Assembly (NCBI RefSeq): GCF_040548735.1
Contig: NZ_JBEPSD010000001.1
Span: forward strand, 496,001 to 560,000
Reading direction: 5' to 3'
DNA from: Rhodanobacter soli
GTDB lineage: Bacteria; Pseudomonadota; Gammaproteobacteria; Xanthomonadales; Rhodanobacteraceae
DNA: 64,000 bases
This document shows, piece by piece, positions 17,809 through 27,681 of the stretch. Under the pieces are notes generated by a model. It was not told the origin of the DNA and searched no databases. It saw nothing but the letters and a program-made list of their open reading frames with translations. A program made the position numbers and the translations under genes. Positions within the stretch are counted from its first letter, which is position 1. The number at the start of each line of letters is the position of its first letter.

Positions 17809-20800
17809 ATGACCAGTCCGATCAAGCACCCGCCCCTGCCGACCACTTCCAAGCAACGCCGCTACTGGACGCCGCCACACGGTTCCGCCCGGGCGCTGCT
17901 GCTTGCCGAAGCGGCGCGCACGCACGAGGGCCTGCTGGTGGTGGTGGCGCGCGACACCCAGCGCGCGCAGGCGCTGGAGTCCGAGTTGAAGATCTTCGCC
18001 GGCGGCCTGCCGGTGCTGCATTTCCCGGACTGGGAAACCCTGCCCTACGACGCATTCAGCCCGCACCCGGAGATCGTCTCGCAGCGCATCGCCACGCTGT
18101 ACCAGCTGCCGAACGTGAAGCGCGGCGTGCTGGTGGTGCCGGTGGCCACGCTGATGCAGCGGATCGCCCCGCGCTCGCACATCACCGGCTCCGGGCTGGT
18201 GCTGGCGAAGGGCCAGAAGCTCGACCTCGCCGGCGAACAGCGCCGGCTGGAAGCGTCCGGCTACCGCCACGTGCCGCAGGTGGCCGAGCCGGGCGACTTC
18301 GCCGTGCGCGGCGCACTGCTCGATATCTTCCCGATGGGTACGGCCGAGCCGTACCGCATCGAGCTGTTCGACGACGAAGTGGAGTCGATCCGCAGCTTCG
18401 ATCCGGAAACCCAGCGCTCGCAGCAACAGGTGGACCGGGTCGAACTGCTGCCCGCGCGCGAGTTTCCGCTCACCGACGAAGCAGCGAAGGAGTTCCGCGG
18501 CAACCTGCGCGAGCGCTTCCCGATCGACGTGCGCCGCTGCCCGCTGTACCAGGACATGAAGGAAGGCGTCACGCCCGGCGGCATCGAGTACTACCTGCCA
18601 CTTTTTTTCCAGCAAACCGCCACGCTGTTCGACTACCTCGCCGACGATGCGCTGTTCGTGCTCGGCGAAGGCGCCAGCGAAGCGGCCGACCAGTTCTGGG
18701 CGCAGACCGCCGAACGCTACGACCAGCGCGCGCACGACATCGAGCGCCCGGTGTTGCCACCGGCCGAACTCTATCTGCCGCCGGAACAGTTGCGCGAGCG
18801 GCTCAACAAGCGGCTGCGCGTGGAAGTGGTCGATCCTGGCCACGAGCACGCCGTCGACACCGGCACCCAGCCGGCGCCGGAGCTGCCACTGAACCGCAAG
18901 GGCGAGGAACCGGGCACGTCGCTGCGGCATTTCCTGGTCAGTTACCCGGGCCGGGTGTTGATCGCCGCGGATTCGGCGGGGCGGCGCGAGGCGCTGATCG
19001 AGACGCTGGCCGGCGCCGGAATGAAACCGGACAACGTGGACGGCTGGACGTCCTTCCTTGCTGAAGAGGCACAACGTTTCGCGATCACCATCGCCGGGCT
19101 GGAGCAGGGCTTCGCGCTGACCACGCCCGCGCTCACCGTGCTCACCGAGCGCGAGCTGTACGGCGAGCGGGTGCGCAGCGAGCGCGACCGCAAGCGCCGC
19201 CGCGGCACCGCGCGCGACCCCGAAGCGATCATCCGCGACCTCACCGAGCTCACTCCCGGTGCGCCGATCGTGCACGTCGATCACGGCGTGGGCCGCTACC
19301 AGGGCCTGGTCTCGATGGACGTGGGCGGCATGGACGGCGAGTTCCTCACCATCGAGTACGCCAAGGGCGACAAGCTGTACGTGCCGGTGGCGCAGCTCGG
19401 CCTGGTCAGCCGCTACTCCGGCACCGCGCCGGAACTGGCGCCGCTGCATTCGCTGGGCGGCGATGCGTGGGAACGCGCGCGCCGCAAGGCCGCCGAGAAA
19501 GTGCGCGACGTCGCCGCCGAGCTGCTGGCGATCTACGCGCAGCGCCAGGCCCGTGGCGGCGAATCGCTGCCGATCGACCGCCAATTGGTGGAGGAATTCG
19601 GCAGCACCTTCCCGTTCGAGGAAACTCCCGATCAGGAAAGCGCGATCGAGGCGGTGCTGAACGACCTTGCCGCGCCGCGCGCGATGGACCGGGTGATCTG
19701 CGGCGACGTCGGCTTCGGCAAGACCGAAGTCGCGCTGCGCGCCGCGTTCGCCACCGCCACCGCCGGCAAGCAGGTCGCCGTGCTGGTGCCGACCACCCTG
19801 CTCGCCCAGCAGCACTACCGCAACTTCGCCGACCGCTTCGCCGATTGGCCGGTACGCGTGGACGTGCTGTCGCGCTTCAAGTCCACCAAGGAAGTGAACG
19901 ACGCGCTGAAGCGCCTGGCCGACGGCCAGATCGACGTGATCGTGGGCACCCACAAGCTGCTGCAGCCGGACATCAAGTTCAAGAATCTCGGCCTGGTCAT
20001 CGTCGACGAGGAGCAGCGCTTCGGCGTGCGCCAGAAGGAGCAGCTGAAGAAGCTGCGCGCCGAGGTCGACCTGCTGACGATGACCGCCACACCGATCCCG
20101 CGCACGCTGAACATGGCGATGGCCGGCCTGCGCGACCTGTCGCTGATCGCCACGCCGCCGGCGCACCGCACCGCCGTGCGCACCTTCATCTCGGCGTGGG
20201 ACCCGGCGACGATCCGCGAGGCGCTGCAGCGCGAGCTGTCGCGCGGCGGCCAGGTGTACTTCCTGCACAACGAGGTGCAGAGCATCGAGCGCACCGTGCG
20301 CGAACTCGAAGAGCTGGTGCCCGACGCGCGCATCCGCATCGCCCACGGCCAGATGCCCGAGCGCGAACTGGAAGGCGTGATGGCGGACTTCCACCGCCAG
20401 CGCTTCAACGTGCTGGTGTGCACCACCATCATCGAAACCGGCATCGACATCCCCACCGCCAACACCATCATCATCGACCGCGCCGACCGCTTCGGCCTGG
20501 CCCAGCTGCACCAGTTGCGCGGCCGCGTCGGGCGTTCGCACCACCGCGCGTATGCGTACCTGGTGGTGCCCGACCGCCGTTCGATCACCGCCGATGCGCA
20601 GAAGCGGCTGGAGGCGCTGGCTTCGCTGGAAGAACTCGGCGCCGGTTTCACCCTGGCCACGCACGACCTGGAAATCCGCGGCGCCGGCGAGCTGCTCGGC
20701 GACGAGCAGTCCGGCCAGATCCAGGAAATCGGTTTCGGCTTGTACACCGAGCTGCTCGATCGCGCGGTGCGCGCGCTGAAGTCGGGCAAGGTGCCGGACT

Positions 20801-21267
20801 TCGACTTGAGCTCCGAGCACGAAACCGAGGTCGAGCTGCACCTGCCTGCGCTGATCCCCGACGACTACCTGCCCGACGTGCACCACCGCCTCACCTTGTA
20901 CAAGCGCATCGCCAGCGCCCGCCACGAGGACGATCTGCGCGACCTGCAGGTGGAGATGATCGACCGCTTCGGCCTGCTGCCCGGTCCCACCAAGCAACTG
21001 TTCGCCGTGGCCAGCCTGAAACTGATGGCCACCCCGCTCGGCATCCGCAAGCTCGACTTCGGCGCGAACGGCGGCCGCATCGTGTTCCGCGAGAAGCCCG
21101 AGGTGAACCCGATGACCATCATCCAGCTGATCCAGCGCCAGCCGCGCGTGTACAAGCTGGATGGCCAGGACAAGCTGAAGGTGATCCTCGACCTGCCCGG
21201 CGCCAGCGAGCGCATCCGCAGCGCGCAGGAACTGCTGGTGACACTGGGCGCACGCCGGCCTGCGTGA
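17809..21267 (+). CDS. mfd: Transcription-repair coupling factor
   Basis: A 1152-residue Mfd, the usual length. The order is a UvrB-homology region (residues 1-350), an RNA-polymerase-interacting CarD-like domain beginning around GAPIVHVDHGVGRYQG (485), and the RecG-like translocase. In the translocase, Walker A GDVGFGKT is at 632-639 and DEEQRFG at 733-739, followed by GRVGRSHHRAYAYL of motif VI and the TRCF C-terminal domain. It removes stalled RNA polymerase and recruits UvrAB for transcription-coupled repair. The start is the ATG at 17809; the long frame on the opposite strand is a codon-bias shadow. Confidence 0.98.
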   Translation: MTSPIKHPPLPTTSKQRRYWTPPHGSARALLLAEAARTHEGLLVVVARDTQRAQALESELKIFAGGLPVLHFPDWETLPYDAFSPHPEIVSQRIATLYQLPNVKRGVLVVPVATLMQRIAPRSHITGSGLVLAKGQKLDLAGEQRRLEASGYRHVPQVAEPGDFAVRGALLDIFPMGTAEPYRIELFDDEVESIRSFDPETQRSQQQVDRVELLPAREFPLTDEAAKEFRGNLRERFPIDVRRCPLYQDMKEGVTPGGIEYYLPLFFQQTATLFDYLADDALFVLGEGASEAADQFWAQTAERYDQRAHDIERPVLPPAELYLPPEQLRERLNKRLRVEVVDPGHEHAVDTGTQPAPELPLNRKGEEPGTSLRHFLVSYPGRVLIAADSAGRREALIETLAGAGMKPDNVDGWTSFLAEEAQRFAITIAGLEQGFALTTPALTVLTERELYGERVRSERDRKRRRGTARDPEAIIRDLTELTPGAPIVHVDHGVGRYQGLVSMDVGGMDGEFLTIEYAKGDKLYVPVAQLGLVSRYSGTAPELAPLHSLGGDAWERARRKAAEKVRDVAAELLAIYAQRQARGGESLPIDRQLVEEFGSTFPFEETPDQESAIEAVLNDLAAPRAMDRVICGDVGFGKTEVALRAAFATATAGKQVAVLVPTTLLAQQHYRNFADRFADWPVRVDVLSRFKSTKEVNDALKRLADGQIDVIVGTHKLLQPDIKFKNLGLVIVDEEQRFGVRQKEQLKKLRAEVDLLTMTATPIPRTLNMAMAGLRDLSLIATPPAHRTAVRTFISAWDPATIREALQRELSRGGQVYFLHNEVQSIERTVRELEELVPDARIRIAHGQMPERELEGVMADFHRQRFNVLVCTTIIETGIDIPTANTIIIDRADRFGLAQLHQLRGRVGRSHHRAYAYLVVPDRRSITADAQKRLEALASLEELGAGFTLATHDLEIRGAGELLGDEQSGQIQEIGFGLYTELLDRAVRALKSGKVPDFDLSSEHETEVELHLPALIPDDYLPDVHHRLTLYKRIASARHEDDLRDLQVEMIDRFGLLPGPTKQLFAVASLKLMATPLGIRKLDFGANGGRIVFREKPEVNPMTIIQLIQRQPRVYKLDGQDKLKVILDLPGASERIRSAQELLVTLGARRPA

Positions 21268-21404
21268 CTTCGGCACCGCCGCTCCCGCGGCTTGCCTGCC
21301 CCCGGCAATCGGCCTAGCATCGCGGCCGTGCGACGGGGGCGCGCATCCATCCTGAATCGGTCCGTCGATGCCGGCCATCCCTTGCCCGGCTGGAGAGTGA
21401 TGCC

Positions 21405-22121
21405 ATGGTCGCCGTTCCTGAAAGCCGTCGTCCCGGTGCCCTGCAACGCCTGTACCGGTGGGCGGCCATCGTCGCCGCGCTGGTGGTGTTCGCCGGCTTC
21501 GCGCAAACCTATTATCTGAAGGCCTGGTTCGGCACGCCCACGCTGCCCACGCTGGTGCATGTGCACGGCCTGGTGATGAGCACGTGGTTCGTCGTGTTCG
21601 CGACCCAGGTCTGGCTGGTCGAATCGCATCGCATCCGCCTGCACCGGCGGCTCGGCCTGTTCGGCGCCGCGCTGGTGGTGCTGATCCCGATCCTCGGCAT
21701 CGCCACCGCGATCGAAGGAGCGCGGCGCCATGCCGGGCCGCCGGGGATTCCGCCGCTGATCTTCCTCAGCGTGCCTATCTTCGACATCCTGGTATTCGCC
21801 GGCATCGCCGGCAGCGGGCTGCTGCTGCGCCGGCGCAGCGACTTCCATCGGCGGCTGATGCTGCTGGCCACGCTCGGCATCCTCACGGCAGCGATCGCCC
21901 GGCTGCCGCTGGACTTCATCCGCCACGGAGGACCGCTCGTGTTCTTCGGCCTTGCCGACCTGCTCATCCTCGCCTGCATCGCCATCGACACGATCCGGCA
22001 GCGCCGCCTGCATCCGGCGTTCGGCTGGGGAGCCGCCGTGATCATCGTGTCGCAACCGCTGCGCCTGTGGCTGGCCGGCACCCCGGCCTGGATGGCTTTT
22101 GCGGGCTGGCTGGTCGGCTGA
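21405..22121 (+). CDS. Multi-pass membrane protein of unknown function
   Basis: A 238-residue integral membrane protein with about seven hydrophobic segments. The first helix is WAAIVAALVVFAGFAQTYYL. Helix 2 carries VHVHGLVMSTWFVVFATQVW, with two His in a haem-ligand-like arrangement, and helix 3 follows an HRIRLHRRLG loop. I do not recognise a named family; the histidine-containing helices resemble small DUF2306/cytochrome b561-like membrane proteins, which is only an impression. The ATG at 21405 has a GGAGAG Shine-Dalgarno. It stands alone between mfd and the diguanylate cyclase. Confidence 0.75.
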   Translation: MVAVPESRRPGALQRLYRWAAIVAALVVFAGFAQTYYLKAWFGTPTLPTLVHVHGLVMSTWFVVFATQVWLVESHRIRLHRRLGLFGAALVVLIPILGIATAIEGARRHAGPPGIPPLIFLSVPIFDILVFAGIAGSGLLLRRRSDFHRRLMLLATLGILTAAIARLPLDFIRHGGPLVFFGLADLLILACIAIDTIRQRRLHPAFGWGAAVIIVSQPLRLWLAGTPAWMAFAGWLVG

Positions 22122-22520
22122 GCGGCTTCGCACCGGCAGGACGATCGTCACCGGCCGTCGATACCCCTGCTCCGCACCATGCGCCCCGATACCGCCACGG
22201 ATGACCCGCCGCGTCCGGATTGAACCACTTCGGCCGCCCCATGCCGGATGCCGGCCGCCTGGGGTGCCCGCCAACGGCGCGTGACCTGGCTGTGCGGCGT
22301 GCGCCGTGGCACTGGCACGACCCGTGCTTGACACAGGGACAAAAGATGATGCACGTTCGGGTGTTGTCGCCCGCTCCATGGCAGGTCACGGAGTGGGAAT
22401 CCGGCGGGCAAGGAGACAGGCGGCGCCCTGGAACATCCCGGGCGTGATGCCGCGGAGCGGTCGGTACACGCACCATCTACCTGCAGTCCTGCACGATGCT
22501 CGCACAGCGGGGAGAGGCAA
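22122..22520. other. Noncoding stretch upstream of the diguanylate cyclase
   Basis: About 400 bp without a convincing gene. A TTGACA hexamer occurs near 22328 (in GTGCTTGACACAGG) but no good -10 lies 16-18 bp beyond. No c-di-GMP riboswitch (GEMM) core could be recognised despite the downstream diguanylate cyclase. It probably holds the cyclase promoter. Confidence 0.4.
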
Positions 22521-24263
22521 ATGGAGAGGCTGGTCACCATGCCGACATCGATCCGCTCAAGGCGATCATGGTGCGGCTTCGTGCTGGGCCTGTTCTGGTT
22601 CGGGCTGGGCGTGGCCCACGCCGCCACGCCGCTGAACGGCGCCTGGCGCGAGGCGCACGCCGGCGACACGCCGCAATCCGTGCTGCACGAATACCATGCC
22701 GGCCTGCTGAAGAGCTTCGATCCATCCCTGCTGCAGCGCTTCCCGCAGAACAGCACCGGCAGCTGGGTGGTGATCACGCCGCAGCCGCCCTGGGACAATA
22801 CGGCGCGGGTGCTGACGATCTACCCGCCCACACTGGGCACGGTCACCGTGTTCGGCGGCGACCAGCCGGAGACGCTGGCGCTGGACGACTTCAGTGCATC
22901 GACCCACGGCCACGGCCGGCTGGCCTGGCAACTGCCCGCCAGCATGGCCGCCTCGGCGCCGATCCTGCTGAAGTTCGAACCGTCGCAGACGCTGAGCGCA
23001 CCGGTACGCTTCCACCTGGAATCCTGGAACGAGTACATCCGCGCCGACGCGCAGTGGCTGGTCTTCGCCAGCGCCTGCTTCGCGGTGATGCTGGCGATGG
23101 TGCTGATGGCGCTGTGCTTTGCACTGATGCTGCGCGACGTCACCTACGCCTGGTATGCCGGCTACATCCTCTGCTACGCGCTGATCCAGGGCATCCAGAC
23201 CGGCTTCGTGTTCCATCCGATGGAGTGGGAGTTGCTGTCGGGCACGGCCTTGCTGGCCGGCTCCGCCGCCGTGGCGCTGTCGGTCGCGTTCGCCTCGCTG
23301 TTCATGATGCGGTTCTGCGAACTGCAGAGTTACGCGCCGCTGCTGCGGGTGCCGATCATGGCGCTGGCGGTGGGCATGATCCAGCTGGTGCTGATGCGCA
23401 GCAGCCGGATCCCGTTGCTGGTCGAGGTGGCGCAGATCCTGCTCAACCCCTTGCTGATGATCGGCGCTGCCTTGCTGCTGGTAGCGGCCATCGTCGCCGC
23501 GGCGCGCGGTTCGCGCCAGGCATGGTTCTTCCTGGCCGGATGGACGCCGCTGCTGCTGCTTACGGCGCTGACCAGCGCCCAGGTCGGCGGCGCACTGCCG
23601 CAGTTGGACTGGCTCAACGACGCCAGCCTGGCCGGCGGTGCGTTCGAGGCGGTCGTGCTGTCGATCGGCCTGGCCGATCGTGCGCTCAGGCTGCGCCACG
23701 ACCGCGACATCGTGCGGGTGCTGGCCGACCACGACGCGCTCACCAACGTGCTCAACCGCCGCGCCTGGACCGAGCGCGCCAGCGCCCTGCTGTCCAGCGG
23801 GCCGCCGCGGCCGATCGCGCTGCTGTTCCTCGACCTGGATCATTTCAAGCTGCTGAACGATCGCCAGGGCCACAACGCCGGCGACCGCGCACTGGTCGCC
23901 GTGGCCAAGGCGCTGGCCACCGAGCTGCGACCCGCCGACCTGCTCGGCCGCTACGGCGGCGAGGAGTTCGTCGCCCTGCTCGACGGCATCCCGGCGCAGC
24001 AGGCCTTGCAGGTGGCGACCCGCCTGTGCCGGCGCGTGCATCGGCTGGAAATACCCGTCAGCGAGGATTCGCTGCTGCTCAGCGTCAGCATCGGCGTCGC
24101 CGCACGCCGGGAAGGCGACGACGTGGAGTCACTGGTCGACCGCGCCGACCAGGCCATGTACGACGCCAAGCTGGGCGGCCGCAACCGGGTCTCGCTGCAC
24201 GTCGGCAGCGTGCAGGCGCCGGCTGGTCCGCGCCTGCACGTGGTGGAAACGCGCGAGCGTTGA
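22521..24263 (+). CDS. Diguanylate cyclase with 7TMR-DISM sensor module
   Basis: A 580-residue membrane diguanylate cyclase that makes c-di-GMP. It has a signal peptide ending near GVAHAATP, a periplasmic 7TMR-DISM-extracellular-type beta domain (about residues 40-170) and about seven transmembrane helices (about 180-390). The C-terminal GGDEF domain starts near DHDALTNVLNRRAW. The active motif GGEEF is at residues 479-483 and the product-inhibition I-site RPAD (RxxD) at 470-473, so feedback control is expected. The ATG at 22521 has a GGGAGAGG Shine-Dalgarno; a second ATG seven codons on is possible. Its periplasmic ligand is unknown. Confidence 0.9.
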   Translation: MERLVTMPTSIRSRRSWCGFVLGLFWFGLGVAHAATPLNGAWREAHAGDTPQSVLHEYHAGLLKSFDPSLLQRFPQNSTGSWVVITPQPPWDNTARVLTIYPPTLGTVTVFGGDQPETLALDDFSASTHGHGRLAWQLPASMAASAPILLKFEPSQTLSAPVRFHLESWNEYIRADAQWLVFASACFAVMLAMVLMALCFALMLRDVTYAWYAGYILCYALIQGIQTGFVFHPMEWELLSGTALLAGSAAVALSVAFASLFMMRFCELQSYAPLLRVPIMALAVGMIQLVLMRSSRIPLLVEVAQILLNPLLMIGAALLLVAAIVAAARGSRQAWFFLAGWTPLLLLTALTSAQVGGALPQLDWLNDASLAGGAFEAVVLSIGLADRALRLRHDRDIVRVLADHDALTNVLNRRAWTERASALLSSGPPRPIALLFLDLDHFKLLNDRQGHNAGDRALVAVAKALATELRPADLLGRYGGEEFVALLDGIPAQQALQVATRLCRRVHRLEIPVSEDSLLLSVSIGVAARREGDDVESLVDRADQAMYDAKLGGRNRVSLHVGSVQAPAGPRLHVVETRER

Positions 24264-24272
24264 GCGCCGCCG

Positions 24273-26543
24273 TCAGCGCTTCGCCAGTGCCTGCGCCGCC
24301 GCCACGACCTCGGCCTCGCCCGGCAGCACCAGCAGCGCCGCCCCGGCCAGCGGGGTGAAGGTGTCGGCGCCGACCACCCGCTGCATCGGCGTGGCGCCGC
24401 AGCCGCCTTCGACGATCGCGGTGATCACGCCCTCGCCCACGCCGGCGCTCTTGCGGCCCTCGTCCAGCACCAGGATGCGTTTGGCGCTCTTCGCCTGCGC
24501 CGCGATGAAGGCATCGTTGAGCGGCGCCAGCCAGCGCAGGTCGACCACGCGCACCTGCCAGCCCAGTTCCTTCTCGATCGTGCGCGCGGCGCGCAGCGCC
24601 ATCGGCACGCCGTTGCCAAAGGTGAAAACCACGAGGTCGTTCGCCGCTTCGTTGTAGATGCGGCCCTCGCCCAGCGTCATCGCCTGGTCCGGCGCCGGAT
24701 AGTCGAACTGCCACTGGCCGTCGCCGGCTTCGTACAGGTCCTTGGTCATGTACAGCGCGATCGGCTCGAGGAATGCGCAGACGCGGCCGTCCACTTTCGC
24801 CAGCGCCATCAGCGTGCGCAGCATCATCGCGGCGTCGTCGCCACGGCTGGGGCAACCCACCACCAGGCCGGGGATGTCGCGCAGCGCGGTGATCGAGTTG
24901 TCGTTGTGGAAATGGCCGCCGAAGCCCTTCTGGTAACCCAGCGAGGCCACCCGCATCACCATCGGGTTGCGGTACTGCCCGTTGGAGAAGAACTGCAGCG
25001 AGGCCGCCTCGCCGCGGATCTGGTCGCAGGCATTGTGGAAGTACGCCAGGTACTGGATCTCCGGCAGCGGCAGCATGCCCATGTTCGCGTAGCCCTGGGC
25101 AAGGCCCAGGATCATCGTTTCGTCCAGCAGCGTGTTGAACACGCGGCTGCCCTTGAAGGTCTTGTTGAGGCCCTTGGTGACGGTGTACACGCCGCCCTTC
25201 TGCGCCACGTCCTCGCCGAACAGCAGCGCCTCGGGATACTTCGCCAGCAGGTCGTGCAGGGCCTGCCCGATCTGGATCGCCAGGTGCCGCGGCGGCAGTT
25301 TCTCCGGCAGCTTCGCCTCGCCGCCGAACACGGCCAGGCGCTTCTCCGCATAGTCGGCACGCGTGGCCTCGGCTTTCACCGCAGTCGGCGTGTACGGCGC
25401 CAGCGGCTTCATCACGTCTTCCAGCGAGGTCAGCCGATGGCGCGAGTCCGCATCCTCGGCGGCGGCGAAGCAACGCTTGCGGGTGGTCTCGTACAGGTTC
25501 AGCAACGCATCCTTCGAGTACAAGCCGGACTCCAGCGCGATGCCGGCCGAGCGCAGCAGCGGATCGGACGCCTCCACCGCGAACAGCTCCTCGATCGAGC
25601 GCCACTCGATCTCGAAGTCGGTGCCGGCGTGGCCCATCACGCGGGTGGTCTTGAGGTGCAGGAAGGTCGGCCGGCGCGTGCTGCGGCAATGTTCCACCGC
25701 GCGCTGCACCTGAGCATAGCCTTCGGCCAGGTCGAGGCCGTCGGCGAAGAAATAATCCAGGTTGGAACGATGCTGGTAGTTGTTCGCGATCCAGCCGCTC
25801 GGCGTCTTCACCGAGATGCCGATGCCGTTGTCCTCGCACACGAACAGCACCGGCGCCGGCAGCTTCTGGTACGCCGTCCACGCCGCGGTGTTGAACGCGG
25901 TCTGTGCGGTGGCGTGGTTGCTGGAGGCGTCGCCGAACGAGCAGATCGTGATGCTGTCGTCGGGAATCGGCAGCTGGTGGCCGATGCGGCGCGCCTGCTC
26001 GATCGCCACGGCGGTGCCCAGCGCCTTGGGCAGGTGCGAGGCGATCGTCGAGGTCTGCGGCAGCACCCACAACGGCTTGCTGCCCCACACCTTGTGGCGG
26101 CCGCCGGAAGCCGGGTCGTCCTTGCTGGCGGCGAAGCTCAGCGCCGAATCCATCACCGGGTCCATGCCCGGGATCTTGCGGAAGCGCTCGGCCATGAAGC
26201 CGCCGGAGCGGTAGTGCAGGAACGCCGGATCGGTATGCCGGGCCAGCCGCGCCACCATCGCATTGCCCTCGTGGCCGCTGGAACCGATCGTGTAGAACAC
26301 CTTGTTCTGCACGCGCAGCACGCGCGCCATCAGGTCGAGGTGGCGCGAGATCAGCTGCGATTCCAGCAGCTCGCGGAAACCGCGTGCATCCAGCGCACTG
26401 CCCGGCAACACGGCCTCGTCGTCGCGCGGCGCAGCGCACGCCTCACCTTGCCAGAGCTGCACGAACTCGATGAAGTTCTGGTCGACGACCTCGGCACGGT
26501 TGAAGCCTTTGTGGCGAGCGCTGATGGTGAACGGTAGGGACAT
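24273..26543 (-). CDS. Fused 2-oxoacid dehydrogenase E1 (alpha + beta) component, thiamine-diphosphate dependent
   Basis: A 756-residue fusion of E1-alpha and E1-beta of branched-chain 2-oxoacid dehydrogenase type. The alpha half (about 1-360) has the ThDP motif starting CSFGDASSNHATAQ and ending CEDNGIGIS. The beta half (about 400-756) begins HLAIQIGQALHDLLAKYPEA and carries ALLFGEDVAQKGGVY and LRDIPGLVVGCPSRGDDAA. It would decarboxylate a 2-oxoacid and pass the acyl group to an E2 lipoyl protein. No E2 or E3 is in the window. The ATG at 26543 matches the alpha-subunit N-terminus. It follows the GST gene (41-bp gap) and converges with the diguanylate cyclase. Confidence 0.9.
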   Translation of the reverse strand: MSLPFTISARHKGFNRAEVVDQNFIEFVQLWQGEACAAPRDDEAVLPGSALDARGFRELLESQLISRHLDLMARVLRVQNKVFYTIGSSGHEGNAMVARLARHTDPAFLHYRSGGFMAERFRKIPGMDPVMDSALSFAASKDDPASGGRHKVWGSKPLWVLPQTSTIASHLPKALGTAVAIEQARRIGHQLPIPDDSITICSFGDASSNHATAQTAFNTAAWTAYQKLPAPVLFVCEDNGIGISVKTPSGWIANNYQHRSNLDYFFADGLDLAEGYAQVQRAVEHCRSTRRPTFLHLKTTRVMGHAGTDFEIEWRSIEELFAVEASDPLLRSAGIALESGLYSKDALLNLYETTRKRCFAAAEDADSRHRLTSLEDVMKPLAPYTPTAVKAEATRADYAEKRLAVFGGEAKLPEKLPPRHLAIQIGQALHDLLAKYPEALLFGEDVAQKGGVYTVTKGLNKTFKGSRVFNTLLDETMILGLAQGYANMGMLPLPEIQYLAYFHNACDQIRGEAASLQFFSNGQYRNPMVMRVASLGYQKGFGGHFHNDNSITALRDIPGLVVGCPSRGDDAAMMLRTLMALAKVDGRVCAFLEPIALYMTKDLYEAGDGQWQFDYPAPDQAMTLGEGRIYNEAANDLVVFTFGNGVPMALRAARTIEKELGWQVRVVDLRWLAPLNDAFIAAQAKSAKRILVLDEGRKSAGVGEGVITAIVEGGCGATPMQRVVGADTFTPLAGAALLVLPGEAEVVAAAQALAKR

Positions 26544-26584
26544 GGCGGTTATCGGCAAGGTAGGGGGATGTTTTATGCAGGAGG

Positions 26585-27187
26585 TCAGGAGTGCATCGGG
26601 CTGTGGCCCGGCTGTGCCTGTACGCGATGGAGCCAGGCGCGGATGTTCGGGAACACGGACAGATCGAACCCGCCGTCGCCGGCGCAGTGGGTATACGCGT
26701 ACAGCGCGATGTCGGCGATGCCATAGCTGTCGCCCACGAACCACTCGCGCCCGGCCAGGTGTTGCTCCATCACCGTCAGCACCTGCGCGCCTTTCTGCAG
26801 CAGCGCGGGCACCTCGGCCTGGCGTGGATGATCGACCGGCAGCCAGCCGCGGATGAAGCGCGCCACCGCGATGCACGGCTCGTGGCTGTACTGCTCGAAG
26901 AACAGCCACTGCAGCGTCTGCGCGCGCAGCCAGCGATCGTCCGGCAGCAACGGCGTACCTTCGGCGAGGTAACAGAGAATCGCGTCGGATTCGGCCAGCC
27001 GGCGGCCGTCGTCCAGCTCCAGCAGCGGCACCTTGCCGTTCGGGTTCTTCGCCAGGTAATCCGGCGTGCGTGTCTCGCCATGCGCGCTGTCCACGTCGAC
27101 CCAGCGGTAGTCGCGACCCAACTGGTCCAGCAGCAGTTGCAGCTTGTAGCAGTTGCCGGAGGCACGCATGCCGTAGATCGTGATCAT
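26585..27187 (-). CDS. Glutathione S-transferase family protein
   Basis: A 200-residue GST. The N-terminal thioredoxin-fold domain (residues 1-80) has MRASGNCYKLQLLLDQLG, with Ser10 as probable catalytic residue, then NPNGKVPLLELDDGRRLAES, where Pro/Glu-Ser bind glutathione. The all-helical C-terminal domain includes FVGDSYGIADIALYAYTH. Substrate unknown. Its ATG overlaps the stop of the nucleotidyltransferase-like gene upstream (ATGA at 27184-27187), so it is part of a coupled minus-strand run. Confidence 0.92.
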   Translation of the reverse strand: MITIYGMRASGNCYKLQLLLDQLGRDYRWVDVDSAHGETRTPDYLAKNPNGKVPLLELDDGRRLAESDAILCYLAEGTPLLPDDRWLRAQTLQWLFFEQYSHEPCIAVARFIRGWLPVDHPRQAEVPALLQKGAQVLTVMEQHLAGREWFVGDSYGIADIALYAYTHCAGDGGFDLSVFPNIRAWLHRVQAQPGHSPMHS

Positions 27188-27681
27188 TGCCGTTCCTCGC
27201 TCAAGCGCCTCAACAGTGCCGCACGCTGCAGGTCCTTGGGGCGCCCGAAACTTTCCAGCACGCGGATCTGCTCAGCCGCCGCGGGAATCGGGACCGCGAG
27301 ACCGCCTGCGTCCAGCGTGACCACCCGGTCGACCCGCACCGGTTCCCAGCCGCGCTCGCCGCAGAGTTCGAGGCCACCCATGACTTCCACCGGCAACCCG
27401 GGGAAACGGAAGCGGGCGAAACACGAGCGGAAGCGCTCTTCGCCGCGCGGCACATAGGTGTCATCGCGCCGTGCCTGCCAATGCCGGATCAGGGCCTCCG
27501 CATCGCGCACGCTGGTCAGCACATCGAGATCGGCCACCACCACCTCGGCGCCCGCCAGGCGTGCCGCGGCGCTGCCGATCACCATCCACGGATCGCGGCA
27601 GTGGCGGTGCAGCTCCGGCACCGCCGAGGCGAGTACCTCGCGCAATGCGGTCTCCGGAATGGCATGGACGCTCGCGTTCAT
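27184..27681 (-). CDS. Nucleotidyltransferase-fold protein
   Basis: A 165-residue protein with a probable minimal nucleotidyltransferase fold. MVIGSAAARLAGAEVVVADL contains a GS-like loop, and the following DLDVLTS holds two aspartates typical of metal binding in this fold. The C-terminal DAGGLAVPIPAAAEQIRVLE matches the end of small nucleotidyltransferase-like enzymes. Specific activity is unknown; it could be an aminoglycoside-adenylyltransferase-like or toxin-like enzyme, or inactive. It is coupled by ATGA overlaps to the GNAT gene before it and the GST gene after it. Confidence 0.7.
   Translation of the reverse strand: MNASVHAIPETALREVLASAVPELHRHCRDPWMVIGSAAARLAGAEVVVADLDVLTSVRDAEALIRHWQARRDDTYVPRGEERFRSCFARFRFPGLPVEVMGGLELCGERGWEPVRVDRVVTLDAGGLAVPIPAAAEQIRVLESFGRPKDLQRAALLRRLSEERQ

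Noticed and set aside
17695..21378. 1227-residue open frame on the minus strand opposite mfd
   Set aside because: Complement of mfd, no recognisable motif, rich in Val/Gln/His/Arg from codon bias.
22122..22520. c-di-GMP riboswitch upstream of the diguanylate cyclase
   Set aside because: No recognisable conserved core; the idea came only from the downstream gene.
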